Origin: Symmetrospora coprosmae
Lineage: Eukaryota > Basidiomycota > Cystobasidiomycetes > Symmetrosporaceae
Assembly (NCBI GenBank): GCA_008802785.1
Contig: VUYT01000039.1
Location: forward strand, 95,673 to 159,672
DNA length: 64,000 nucleotides
Reading direction: 5' to 3'
Position numbers and translations under genes: made by a program. Positions 45,826-56,380 of the stretch are shown one piece after another. Position 1 is the stretch's first letter. Each line of letters begins with the position of its first letter. A model generated the notes under the pieces. The model searched no databases. It was not told where the DNA came from and was given only the letters and a program-made list of their open reading frames with translations.

Positions 45826-48706
45826 ATGGCAGACCGCCGGCCCGCAGGAGAAGCGACCACCGACGACGATGGCATTGTCACTGCAGCGACGGGGCCATCG
45901 CCTCAACAGCAGCAGCAGCGAGGGCAGATATCCTACTTCCTCTTCCTCTCGATGCTCTTCTTCTTCATGAACAGCAACTCGCTGCCAGACACGGGCGCAG
46001 AGGACAGGCTGCGCGGCGCGCTCGTCCGCCTCGAGCACGAGAGGGACGACTTCAAGGAGTGGCTCTACCCGGGCAGTGTACCCCATCGCAATGCCACCAC
46101 CTCGTCATCCACCACGCCCCTCGTCTCTGCGACCATCAGTGACACCAGAGCACCGGCTGGCAGCGACGCCACAGCCACGTCAAGCACGTCAATAGCGGAC
46201 CAGCTGGGCGGCTCGCCCAACGCAGTGCCCACGAATGGGTCGCAGAGGGGTCAGCCAGATCCTGTCGACGACCAACGGCCGCCTTTTGTCCTGCCAGATC
46301 TCACGCCGCCACCTGTCATTCTGGGCAAGGTCGAGCAGCTCCTCGCTCCCGGGCATAACGCCGTGTACTACCGCAACATCTCTGGCTTCTTCAAGGGCGC
46401 CTACGTCGTCCATCCAAGCGTCAACGTCTCGGACGGGACCCGCAACAGCACAGAGGAGCAGGAACATCAGGGCCGCTTCCCCTGGACCGGGCTGAGCGCG
46501 AGAAAGACGCGCGAGGGAAGGACAGTCCGCCTGAACGTTAGAGAGGCAGTCCCGCACGTCAAAGATGCAGACGTCGAGAAGGAGAGGAAGCGCGCCGAGG
46601 TGGTCATGTTTAGGGGCAGCATGACCCTCGAGCTGCACGATATGCTGCGAGACCAGAGTGAAGGCGGCGGGGTGGATGAGGAAACAAGGAGCACAGAGCT
46701 CGATATGGAGGGTGTTCAGTGCGTCCCTCTCTCTCCCTCTGTGTGTGTGCGCGAGGCTGCGGTCTCTGACTGACTTGCTTTCTCCGTCATACTCGCAAGC
46801 TACCTGAACAACGGCTCTTTCTTCATCCACGCAGCTCCCCCTTGGAAGGACCTCGACATGCGCGAGCTGCCCGGATTGATGATGAGCAACTCTACCCGCA
46901 ACTCGACTGCGCAGACCGTGCTGACAGAGCTGGACGCGCGCCTCGAGCGGATACGAAAAGTGCTGGCGAGTGGGCAGTTCCCGGACAACACGGGAAGCGA
47001 AGGGGACACGCGGATGAACTGCACCTTCTCAATGTACGGGCAGCTGCGGCCTCTGCCGCCCGGTACGACCCAGAACGACGTGCGAGAGTTCGAGGAAGAG
47101 TTGCACACGCCCACGGGACGCAGCGTGGCGTCTCTCCCGCGCTCGAAGATGGATGTCGTGGTTTACAGCCGGGATTGCAACCTCCTCTTTGAGCTCGATG
47201 GAATGGAGGGCCTCGAGATTGACCGGTTCTGGAGTAAGGCTACATCCTATGCGGCCGTGCTGTCGGTCTTGACCCTCCTTCAGACGTGGGTGCTCGTCAA
47301 GCAGATGGAGTATACCTCGACGCCGACGGTAAGGATGGTGCTGCGCAAGCCGCGCATGCCCATCCGAGAAGCTGAGGCGCCTCGCTTTCTTCCGTTCTGC
47401 AGTCGCTCACCAAAGTCGCGCACCTAACCATCGCGATGCAGGTATTCATGGACGTCTACTTCTGCGTGAGTCACGTCACGTCTCGTCGCATGCCGCAAGG
47501 CCCTAGCGGTTGTCCTGTACTTGTACTGACTCGCCACCTCGATATTCGTAGGTCACGCATTTGACGCTCGGCATCGTCACCGATAACCGCGCATCGCTCG
47601 CTCTGCTCATACCGGGCTTCTTCGGGATTCTATCTGGCCTGCTGTTTGGCCTACGCTACGCGGCCACCATCCGCGCTACCACGTATCGCCCGCAGACGGC
47701 GTTTGTGCGTCCCACTGCCCCAGCACCGGCACCGGAACGGGTCGCACCGCCCGCGGTTGCGTCGGCTGCACCCGGTGGCATGTCAGAGGCTGCACCCCGT
47801 CGATCGTCCGAGATGCCCAACACGTCGACGCCCTTGTTGCCAAGGACACCAGCTGCGGCTGCAGGCCAGCCGGCCCCTGAGCCCGTCTTTGACGTTGCAG
47901 AATACGCTGAGCGAAGCAAGCGTGAGTGACCGCCTGACTGACTGACTATTCCTAGCGCAAAGCCGAGTTCAGCTCAGCACGTCGTCCATCCCTCGTCCCC
48001 TGCAGAATTCGTGATCTTTGCCGTCTCGGCTCTGGCGGTCGTGCTGGTGTTCGCCTACATTGGCTGGTTCCCGATCCTCATGACGGCCGTCTATTCTTTC
48101 TGGATTCCCCAGATCTACCACACCGCAGAGCGGGGCAGCGGGCGGAACGCTTTGCTGAAGAAGTATATCCTCGGGACGACGCTCTCGCGGTTGTTCATCC
48201 CCGTATACGTCTGGGCGTGCCCGGACAACCTTCTATTTGCCGAGACGTCGCTGTGGGTCTGGCTGCTCGTAGCGTACCAGCTCGCCCAGGTCGCAACGCT
48301 CCTTCTGCAGGACACGCTTGGGGCGCGCTTCTTCCTTCCAAGAGGGTTCTGGTTCCCAGAGCTCGACACGTGGGACTACCACCCGGTCATGCCCGCGCCG
48401 GACCTCGAGAGCGCAGACTCAGGCGCGGATGGACAAGGAGCGGGAGATGTCAACTGTGTCATCTGCTTTGAGAAGATTGAGGTCGACGGGTCTGGCGAGA
48501 CCAAGGCGGACGATGAGCAGGATGGGGCTGGGGCGAGCGGCAGCGGTCCGGTCGGGGACGTAGTCAATGCATCCAAACGCGCAGCCAACAGGATGTCTTA
48601 CATGGTGCCCCCATGTCATCACCTCGCGCACACGACATGCCTCGAGAGCTGGGCGGCCATTAAGCTCGAGTGCCCGCTGTGCAGGCGGCCTCTCCCTCCG
48701 TTCTGA
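45826..48706 (+). CDS. TUL1: Tul1/Dsc1-type transmembrane RING E3 ubiquitin ligase
   Basis: From MADRRPAGEATTDDDG the protein enters an N-terminal hydrophobic segment (ISYFLFLSMLFFFMNSNSLP). A large lumenal domain with several N-x-S/T sites follows (NAVYYRNISGFFKGAYVVHP, HYLNNGSFFIHAAPPW, LMMSNSTRNSTAQ, MNCTFSMYGQLRPLPPG). Multiple membrane helices come next (SYAAVLSVLTLLQTWVLVKQ, ALLIPGFFGILSGLLFGLRY, VIFAVSALAVVLVFAYIGWF, LWVWLLVAYQLAQVATLLLQ). The C-terminal RING-H2 reads VNCVICFEKIEVDG, then YMVPPCHHLAHTTCLESW and LECPLCRRPLPPF, all eight zinc ligands present. Tul1/Dsc1 is the ligase of the Dsc complex, active in Golgi/endosome membrane-protein quality control and, in some fungi, sterol-factor (SREBP) cleavage. 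The cytosolic loop before FVIFAV is Ala/Pro-rich, and the RING carries an acidic insertion between its Cys pairs. Confidence 0.93.
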
Positions 48707-49056
48707 GCTGGAGAAATAGGCCGATTTACTCTGCGTACATAGTTGTCGTTGTACAAGGCTGCTTTCGAACGGGTAGTGCTCCATGCCTCCGGTTTCGTCG
48801 CTCTGCGAGTACTCGAGTACTCGAGTATTGGATCGCCCTTGCTCTCTCGACCCGTTGACATGCACGTGCCTAACGATCGACCTCGGCCGGTGCCTGCCGC
48901 GGGCTCTCCGAAATAGCGATGACATCCTCGTCCGGCGGAGCAGTGCAGAGTGCTGCGAGCTCCTCGAGCGTGTTCGCGTCCGACAACGTCGCCTGCGTCC
49001 GTACTGCAACCTGACGTGTCCATTACAAACCACTTGAGCCCACTGATCCTGCCCTA
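48707..49056. promoter_or_regulatory. Upstream region of glutamate decarboxylase
   Basis: 350 nt between two plus-strand genes. It contains a CGAGTACT tandem palindrome (about 48806-48828). Nothing else was recognised. Confidence 0.45.
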
Positions 49057-51806
49057 ATGTCCCTCCGCGCTCACATCAAGTTCGTTCTAGCCACCTCCAC
49101 GCACGCTGGCAGTCGGGAGATCCGCGCTTATTCCCGTCCACCTTTCGTCTCACAGGCCCGAACAGCTGCTCCAGGAGGCAAGGGAGCACCCTCACCGCAA
49201 GCTCACAGCGTACAGCCGCAAGCACGATGATGCTTCCGTCGGCGGAGCATATGGTGAGGACGGGCCAGTGCGTCCATTCGGGCTGGGGCCAATTCAGGAC
49301 TGACAGGGCGCCGGGTTTTCTGCTCCTCATCTGCAGTCGGGAGGTACACGACCGACCCGTACGTCTCTGGCTGCTTCGCCGCTCGCAGTCCGGCTCTCCG
49401 TGACGCCAGCTGTTTGCTGATACCGTCCCCGCTCCCTCCGCCGCCAATCTAGGATTCCCAAGTTCAAGATCCCCAGCAAGGGAATAGAAGCAAAGGCAGC
49501 TTACCAGGTCCGTATGGCCTGGTGCCTGCCATCGGACGCAAGTGATCATGCTTACGCAGGTTTCATCCATCTCCGTCTCCACAATATCCCTCCTACGCCG
49601 GTCACCACAGCTCGTCCATGACCACCTTGCTCTGGATGGAGAGCCACTCCTCAACCTGGCATCCTTCGTGCACACGTGAGTCTCTTACCTCATCACAGGC
49701 TGTACTCCCTGTCTGATCAGTAAACGGACCCGACGCACCACCCCCGTCAGCTGGATGCCCGACGAGGCCGTCAAGCTCATGGTGGAGAACATGAGCAAAA
49801 ACCTGATTGACGAGGACGAGTACCCGCAGATGGTCCAGATCCACTCGCGCTGCGTCTCGATGATTGCACACCTCTGGAAGGCCCACCACGCAAAAGACGC
49901 CCTCGGCACGGCTACCACGGGAAGCTCAGAGGCAATCATGCTCGGCGGCCTCGCCATGAAGAAGATCTGGCAGGCGAAGATGAAGGCCGCAGGCAAGAAC
50001 ATGCACGAGCCTGGGCCAGTGGGTCTGCGACATTTGCATGTGTGAACAGCCCGGAACACTGACCGACGTCCTGCGATTGTACAGAACGTAGTCATGGGTG
50101 CCAATGCGCAGGTACGTCTCGAGCATAGCCCAACAGTTTGTTGGAGGGTGGACTGACATACCTGCTCCTCTCCTTCTAGGTCGCTCTCGAGGTAAGGCTG
50201 GGTCGCAGTGCGTTGGCCCGCAATTGACCGTGATGAGGCGCTCACACGTGGTACGTCTTGCCGCACTGCAGAAATTCGCGAGGTATTTCGACGTCGAGTG
50301 CCGTCTCGTCCCGGTCGACGAATCCACTCGCTTCTGCATGTCGCCCGACCGGGCCATGGAGTACGTCGACGAGAACACGATCGGTGTCTTCGTCATTGCT
50401 GGCTCTACCTACACCGGGCACTACGAGGACGTCGAGCGTGTGCGTTGACCTGGCCTCTGGACACTTTGATGCTGCTCGCACCCTGACAACGATGTCCACT
50501 CTACTCCGCAGATGGACAAGCTGCTCACAGAGTACGAGGAGAAGACGGGCGTCCACGTCCCCATTCACGTCGACGCAGCCTCGGGCGGATTTGTCGCGCC
50601 TTTCGCTCACCCGAACTTCAAGATGAGCTTTGATCTCCCCCGCGTCGTGTCCATCAACACGTCTGGACACAAGTTCGGTCTCGCATTTGTCGGCGTCGGT
50701 TGGGTTGTCTGGAGATCTAAGGAGTTCCTGCCCAAGGAGCTGGTCTTCGAGGTGAGGCATAGAGACGAGGCATGCTTGCTGCTCTTGCTCTCGGCCCTGA
50801 CTGAATGCCACTGCAGCTTCACTACCTCGGGTCGACCGAGTTCTCCTTCTCGCTCAATTTGTACGCTGGGACAGTCCACTACCAAGCGACTTTTAGCGAG
50901 CTGACATCTTCCATACCAACAGCTCGAGACCTGCAGCGTGAGGTTCCTGGATTGACGGGTCCAAGATCATAGCTGATCTTCTCTCCGTGCGCGCAAAGAC
51001 CCATCATCGCCCAGTACTTCTCGCTCATCAACCTGGGCTTTGAAGGCTACCGCCGCATTGCGCTGGCAGACCTGTCGAACGCGCGACTGCTCAGCAAGGC
51101 ACTCGACAAGTCCGGTTACTTCAAGGTCCTGAGCGAGATCCACCACGGGCTCGACGGCAAGGAGGTACCGAGGGACAAGGAGGATCAGGTCGAGATGTAC
51201 AAGCCTGGCCTTCCCGTCGTCGCCTTCCGCTTCAGCGACGAGTTCCAGAAGAAATACCCCGACATTCAGCAGGTGCGATGCAAGATAGGAGGGGCTGGCC
51301 TTCTTTGGCAGGTGTGAAGGCATCCCGGTGACTCACGACCTTTACTCTTTGCCAGAAATGGGTCCAGACGCTCCTGCGCGCCAAGGGCTGGATCTCGCCA
51401 AACTACAACCTCCCTCCCAACGCCGAGAAGATTGAGGTCCTGCGTGTTGTCGTCAGGTGAGTCGGTTCCACACACCATTCGATGGCGCGGGGCTGAAGCC
51501 GATGCAACGCCTGTCAACGCCTGTCGCAGGGAGAACATGAGCGAGGAGCTCATCGATCTCTACTTGAGTGATCTGCTGGTGAGCAGCGCGTCTTGCCATG
51601 TGCAGCACTCCCTACCTCCAGCTGATCAGCACCGTCTTCGCACGCAGTCCGTCACGGAGGACCTCACCAAGGCCGATAGTCCCGCCAGGGGTCTTGCGAC
51701 TCTCGGCCGAGGCAAGTACAACCAGAGCGCAGAGCTCAAGGCTGGCAGCTCTGGTCACGAGGAGGGCGACGCCCACAAGCCGACCACGTACGCTCGACAG
51801 TGCTGA
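49057..51806 (+). CDS. GAD1: Glutamate decarboxylase (PLP-dependent)
   Basis: A gene of at least 14 exons, several tiny. Exon 1 (49057-49079, MSLRAHI) probably uses a GTTCGT donor and joins PEQLLQEAREHPHRKLTAYS (49156-49253). A 22-nt exon (49337-49358) and then IPKFKIPSKGIEAKAAYQ follow. Further on come LLNLASFVHTWMPDEA, ENMSKNLIDEDEYPQMVQIH, ALGTATTGSSEAIMLGGLAM and VVMGANAQVALEKFARYFDV (spanning a 12-nt exon, 50180-50191). PIHVDAASGGFVAPFAHPNF and the PLP lysine in NTSGHKFGLAFVGVGWVVWR follow, then HYLGSTEFSFSLNFSRPAAP (a 15-nt exon, 50923-50937, supplies SRPA) and QVEMYKPGLPVVAFRFSDEF. The enzyme makes GABA from glutamate, consuming a proton. The C-terminus is a polar tail ending ARQC; no plant-type calmodulin-binding segment is evident. 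Confidence 0.95.
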
Positions 51807-52108
51807 GCGAGCGGAGAAGGAGCAATGGAAGCTCAGGAAGCGAAATCTGTAGCACACAGAGATTGAGATACGCAATCTGATGAAGGGGAGAGTAATAGCC
51901 ATGTGCCCGGTCGTGATTGCTGCTTCAATTGTTTGTTGCGATTCGGGTTCTCCGAGCTTGAGCTCGAGGCCGTTACAGTATAGGCAGAGCCAGAGCCGCG
52001 CGCAGATCACCACGGCGAGGAGACGCATTGCCCCTCTGCCCGCCTATCCATTAATCCACACCTCCGCCAGACACCTTCTTCGGATCAGCACGCACATATC
52101 TGCCCAGC
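51807..52108. promoter_or_regulatory. Upstream region of beta-NAC
   Basis: 302 nt between two plus-strand genes; no distinct element was recognised. Confidence 0.4.
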
Positions 52109-53205
52109 ATGGATGTCGAAAAGATCAAGAAGCTCCAGGCGCAGGCAAAGGCCAACAAGGGCGGTGAGTGAGAGACGGGGGTTGCGTCGTATGCTCGCCG
52201 GACTGGATGCGTTCGGCGACTGCAGCGGGAAGCAGCAGTCGCAGCCCAACTGGAGCATGGCGTCGGACATGCAGAATCCTCATTTGCGCTATGTGCGATT
52301 GCCGCAGCTCTGCTCATGCTGACGTGCTGGCCGCGGTCGCTGTCCCCTGTCCTCCTGCAGGCGCGAAAGGATTCCGCAAGCCGGTGCGAGCGACTGGAAC
52401 GTCCGAGAGCGACGACAAGAAGCTCAGTCTGGCACTGAAGAAGCTTGGTCAGTGCTTGCTGCTACGGCATGCGCTCAATGCCGTCTGGCGCCCGTCCGGA
52501 TGCTGATCCTCGTATCCTTGCACCTCGCACCTCGCACCTCGCACCTCTGCCCCTTGATCACCTGCACCTGCACTCGGCGTTGTGGCGGCACGCTGGGAAC
52601 CACAGGCGTCCAGCCCATCCAGGGCGTCGAGGAGGTCAACATGTTCCAGGACAACGGCAATGTTCTCCACTTTGGCGCGCCGAAAGGTGGGTTCGCCCGT
52701 CGAGTGTCCCGGGTCCTGCAGGGCCGAGACCCGCATGACTCGAGCCTCGCACTCGAGAGTACCGCACACAGGACAAGTCGCTCACGCCTGTCTCGCGCGC
52801 ATCGTGTGCCACGCCCGCCTCACACAGTCCACGCCGCCGTGCCGAGCAACACATACGCCATCTACGGAAACGGGCAGGACAAGGACATGGCCGAGCTCGT
52901 CCCGGGCATCCTGAACCAGCTTGGCCCAGACAGCCTCGCGAGCCTCAAGCGGATGGCAGAGTCGTACAACGCCGCGCAGGCTGCCCAGGCCGGAAAAGGG
53001 GCCGCTGCCGAGCCAGATGATGACGATTTGCCAGACCTCGTCGAGAACTTTGACGTCGACGAGAAGGCGGGAGACGCGCCTGCGGCATCGTCGTTGGAGG
53101 AGGTGAGTCGTATTGTGCCTGGTAACGAGAGGGCGCTGTTCCCGGGCTGCGAATGGCTGACTTCTGTGCCCCTTTTCCTCATCCTCACGCTGACAGCTCG
53201 AGTAA
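52109..53205 (+). CDS. EGD1: Nascent polypeptide-associated complex subunit beta
   Basis: Five exons encode about 160 residues. [20 protein letters not shown] with the basic ribosome-binding start is followed by [20 protein letters not shown] and [20 protein letters not shown]. Next come [40 protein letters not shown] and [13 protein letters not shown], a complete NAC domain, and then an acidic tail ([19 protein letters not shown]). The final exon adds only LE before TAA at 53203. NAC shields nascent chains on the ribosome as a dimer with alpha-NAC. The intron before VQPIQG carries a CACCTCG tandem repeat (about 52520-52548). It converges on DPB2, 309 nt between stops. Confidence 0.95.
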
Positions 53206-53514
53206 AGGACGAAGCAGCCACAAAGTAAAGTGAAAAGGGTGAAGCTGTTACCACGCGAAGGAATGGCGTCCGATGCTACCCAGCTGCTTGAAATGCATGA
53301 TACCTCGAGCCCGCGTGCTACCGGCCGCTGGGCACTTTTGCTTCGCCTGATCTGCCCAAAGCAGGTCGGCGAATTCGCTTTCTTCCCTGTCTCGTCGCTA
53401 CTCGTACAACAACAGCTAATAGTGCTAGTGCAAGACGCGTACCACCGACACGCACGACCAACGCCTCACCGGTACGCTGAAAAGCCACTCTGCTCTGACC
53501 TCCTCTTCGCAGGA
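53206..53514. other. Convergent 3' flank between beta-NAC and DPB2
   Basis: The two genes end toward each other, 309 nt apart. No additional gene was seen. Confidence 0.5.
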
Positions 53515-55805
53515 TCATCTATCAGATAGGTCGACGCAGGGCAAGCCAATGTCAGCTGCCGATTGAACTGCGCAAGAAGGCTCTCCGCCGTACTCACAAA
53601 CAGACCAGGAGTAATCCGAGCCTGCGAAGCCGCTTGGATTGAAGACGTGGCAGTCTTCGTACGTCACATCGTACGGCAGGTACTTGTCTGCCAGTATCAG
53701 CGCAGTAGGGAGGGGAAAGAGGCGGAGGGCCTGATCGTATTCCCAAGCGACAGGTCGTACCGACAGCGGAAAGGGGGCGAGGTGCGACTGATCGCAAATG
53801 GTGCCAACCAGCTGTGCGGGTCGATGCATCAGCTCAGCCCGCAGCATGACCGGAGAACAAGCTCGGTCTGACTCACAAACTGCGAGAGGACCTTCTTCCT
53901 CGCTTGTGCCACTTCCTCGTCGCTCCACGACGTGGGCGCCGTCCCGTCCGCACCCTCCATCTGCATTTCCTCCTCCATCATGACTGCGAGTTCCTGGTTT
54001 GCGAGGCTGGCGAGGTCGCTCTTCAACCGGACAGTATTGCGCAAGATGCGGCTCATGAGGTCCTCGCGGTACACGACAATTTCCTGCGACTTGTACGAGA
54101 TGCGGCACGGGTTGGAGGTGAAGGTCACTTTGGGCAGCTTGAGCTTGAGGTCCTTGACGAGCGAGTGCGGGAGCGGCCGCCGCGGCAGGAGCGAGTTAAT
54201 CACGTCGTACGGGTCTGAAGGGCCCGGCACGAAGACGAAGTGGATGTCGCGTGCGCAGCGAGGGTATGAGAGGAGGAGGTCGGCAAAGCTGGAAAAGTTG
54301 GCTGCGGCGGGAACACGATGACGGGACCGATCGTCAGCCGGAGCAGGGAGTCACCAGCTTTGGGCAGCACCTAATAGAGCGCACCCGTGTACTCCTTCAA
54401 CCCTTTCCCATCCGTCAAGCTGACGGGCTTCGAGCTGAAGTTGCCGCAGAGGATGCACAGGCTCGGCGGCTGTTCCGGATGTGTTTCGTACGCTTGCAGC
54501 ACGTTGCGGAAGTTTGTGAGGTCCTTTGCAGAGTCGAGGTGGAGGTCGGAGAAGACGAGGAACGAGTCTGGGTGGAGCTCCTCTGATTGCCGGAGCTTGG
54601 CCTCCTCCGTCGTGGCGAGTGCGCCAGTGCCCAAAAAGTCGACGTGTCCATAGATCGTTCTGAGCGCGAGGAGGGGGCAGCTTCAGCCCTATATAGAACA
54701 CTTGAAGACTGGACCGATTGTCTAAGCGACCCACCTCGACACTTCGCGCCGTTCGCTTGGTGGGTGACCAATCTCTGCCACTTTGAAGATGCTGTCTTTT
54801 GTGAAGACGCCGTCAAGCAGGGCGAAGCAGCCTTCTGTGAACATGCCGCTCGCGGGTGAAGCCTCTGATATGTCGAGCTCGATCTTGTCGTCGAGATCTT
54901 CGAGGACGAAAGAGCCGTCTTCGGAGCGGGTCAGCATGCCGAAGATGAGGAAGTGGCCGCCTTGCCGGCCGAGCAGGTTCTTGATTCCCGTGAGCTGCGG
55001 GCGTACTCCACCGCTCAGTGTCCGCTATTCGTCAAAGACATGCTTGCCTCCACCCCACCTTCATGTAGCTGTCTCGGTCGTGGCCTGGCAGAGCCGGTGG
55101 ACTAAAATGCTCGTTCCGCAGGATGACCTGCTTGAGGATGTTATATCTGTCTCGCAGGTACATTGCCTTCGAGTCTGGTGCTCCCGCCAGTGACGGCTTC
55201 TTCCGGTTGGCCTCTCTGCTGCTCGCGCCTGCCGCTCCGCTGGCGTTCGCGGAGGAGAGGTTATTGTGGTGGACGAATGCGCGCTTCTCGCCGTCGAAAT
55301 GCAGCCAGGGCATGTCAAAGCTGTCGATGATGCGCGTGTATGTTGCCGGATCGAGCGTCTCGCCGTCCCGCAATCCCGCTGCTGCTGCAGGCGCTGGCAC
55401 GGCTGCGCCATTGAGCGCGTCGACATCCCCCTCGACGGCCTGCAGGCGCGCATACACCTCCTCGAGCCCGGCGACGGTGACGATCTGGGCATAGTCTTCC
55501 GTGTCGTTCGTGTAGCTCTGCGCCATCTTCTCCATCGCCTCCACAAAGGCCTCGAGCGTGTCTGGGTCATCGAGGTCTGTGAGGTTGAAGTGGTCGACCA
55601 TTGTCTCGAGCCAGGACAGGCTGTCGGGCTTGAGGGTGAGGCCATACTTGGCTGACCATATCTGGGTGGGAGGATCGGAGGTGCACAGACGTGTTAGTCA
55701 AGAGAGGAGAGGACTGCTGCTGCTGCTGCTGCTGCTGGTGTTGCCATCGAAGCGGGTTGCAAGCTGCTTCACCTTGAGGATGCGGCTACGCGTAGATGGA
55801 GCCAT
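53515..55805 (-). CDS. DPB2: DNA polymerase epsilon subunit B (Dpb2/POLE2)
   Basis: The start at 55805 gives MAPSTRSRILK joined to IWSAKYGLTLKPDSLSWLET, which parallels the human POLE2 N-terminus. The helical N-domain and FDMPWLHFDGEKRAFVHHNN, AMYLRDRYNILKQVILRNEH lead to the OB and calcineurin-like domains. These read LTGIKNLLGRQGGHFLIFGM, GMFTEGCFALLDGVFTKDSI, FLVFSDLHLDSAKDLTNFRN, PSLCILCGNFSSKPVSL, HFVFVPGPSDPYDVINSLLP, KVTFTSNPCRISYKSQEIVV, YREDLMSRILRNTVR and LILADKYLPYDVTYEDCHVF. It ends CVDLSDR, TGA at 53515. The phosphodiesterase metal ligands are mostly lost, as in all B subunits. The protein is essential for the leading-strand polymerase and CMG assembly. Intron 1 carries a CTG/CAG microsatellite (about 55717-55739). 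Confidence 0.94.
55717..55739 (+). repeat. (CTG)n microsatellite in DPB2 intron 1
   Basis: Tandem CTG triplets (CAG on the gene strand) lie between the donor after RSRILK and the acceptor before IWSAKY. If the intron were retained it would read as polyserine. Confidence 0.85.
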
Positions 55806-56380
55806 TGCAGGCCGTGTGCCCCTGCTTGTCCTCTGGCTGCAGAGGCCAGTAGGTGCTGTGCACAAGGATGCCACCCTCTCGATCTGAGCAGCAGAAGGAG
55901 CAATGCTGCAGGTGTCCTCTGGCCTCCTCCTGCGTCAGCTGCTCTTCGTTGGTCTCAGTCAGAAGTCAGAAGAAAGCCTCGACGCGTCTCCCTCGAGAGC
56001 AGCAGTCAATCGAGACGGTGGCGGAGTGTTAGCCAGAGCAGGCAGGGACAGTGAGGTCCTTATTTCCTGTCCCTTTTCCCCCATACCACCGTGTTCAGAT
56101 TCACGTCCAGGGCCTCTCCCAATTGGCCGAGTGTCCTTCCGTCTGTCTGATGTGGCGTGCACCCTTGTCTGGCGGGCGACCTCGAGTCACGGGAATTTGG
56201 GCAGAACGACGGGGGAGAAGAGGGCTCCTTGGACTCGCTTCAACTACGACTACCCATGCATGCAAGCTAACAGGCGCAACAGTAACAAGGAAGAACATTC
56301 CCGCTGTATCACCGTCCAAGACAGGGTCCTCTCCGCGCGGCAACCCAGCTCGCAAGAACTCTTTCCGTGCCTGAACACGC
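55806..56380. promoter_or_regulatory. Divergent promoter between DPB2 and TRL1
   Basis: A 575-nt region between two start codons facing away from each other. No distinct element or coding region was recognised. Confidence 0.45.
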
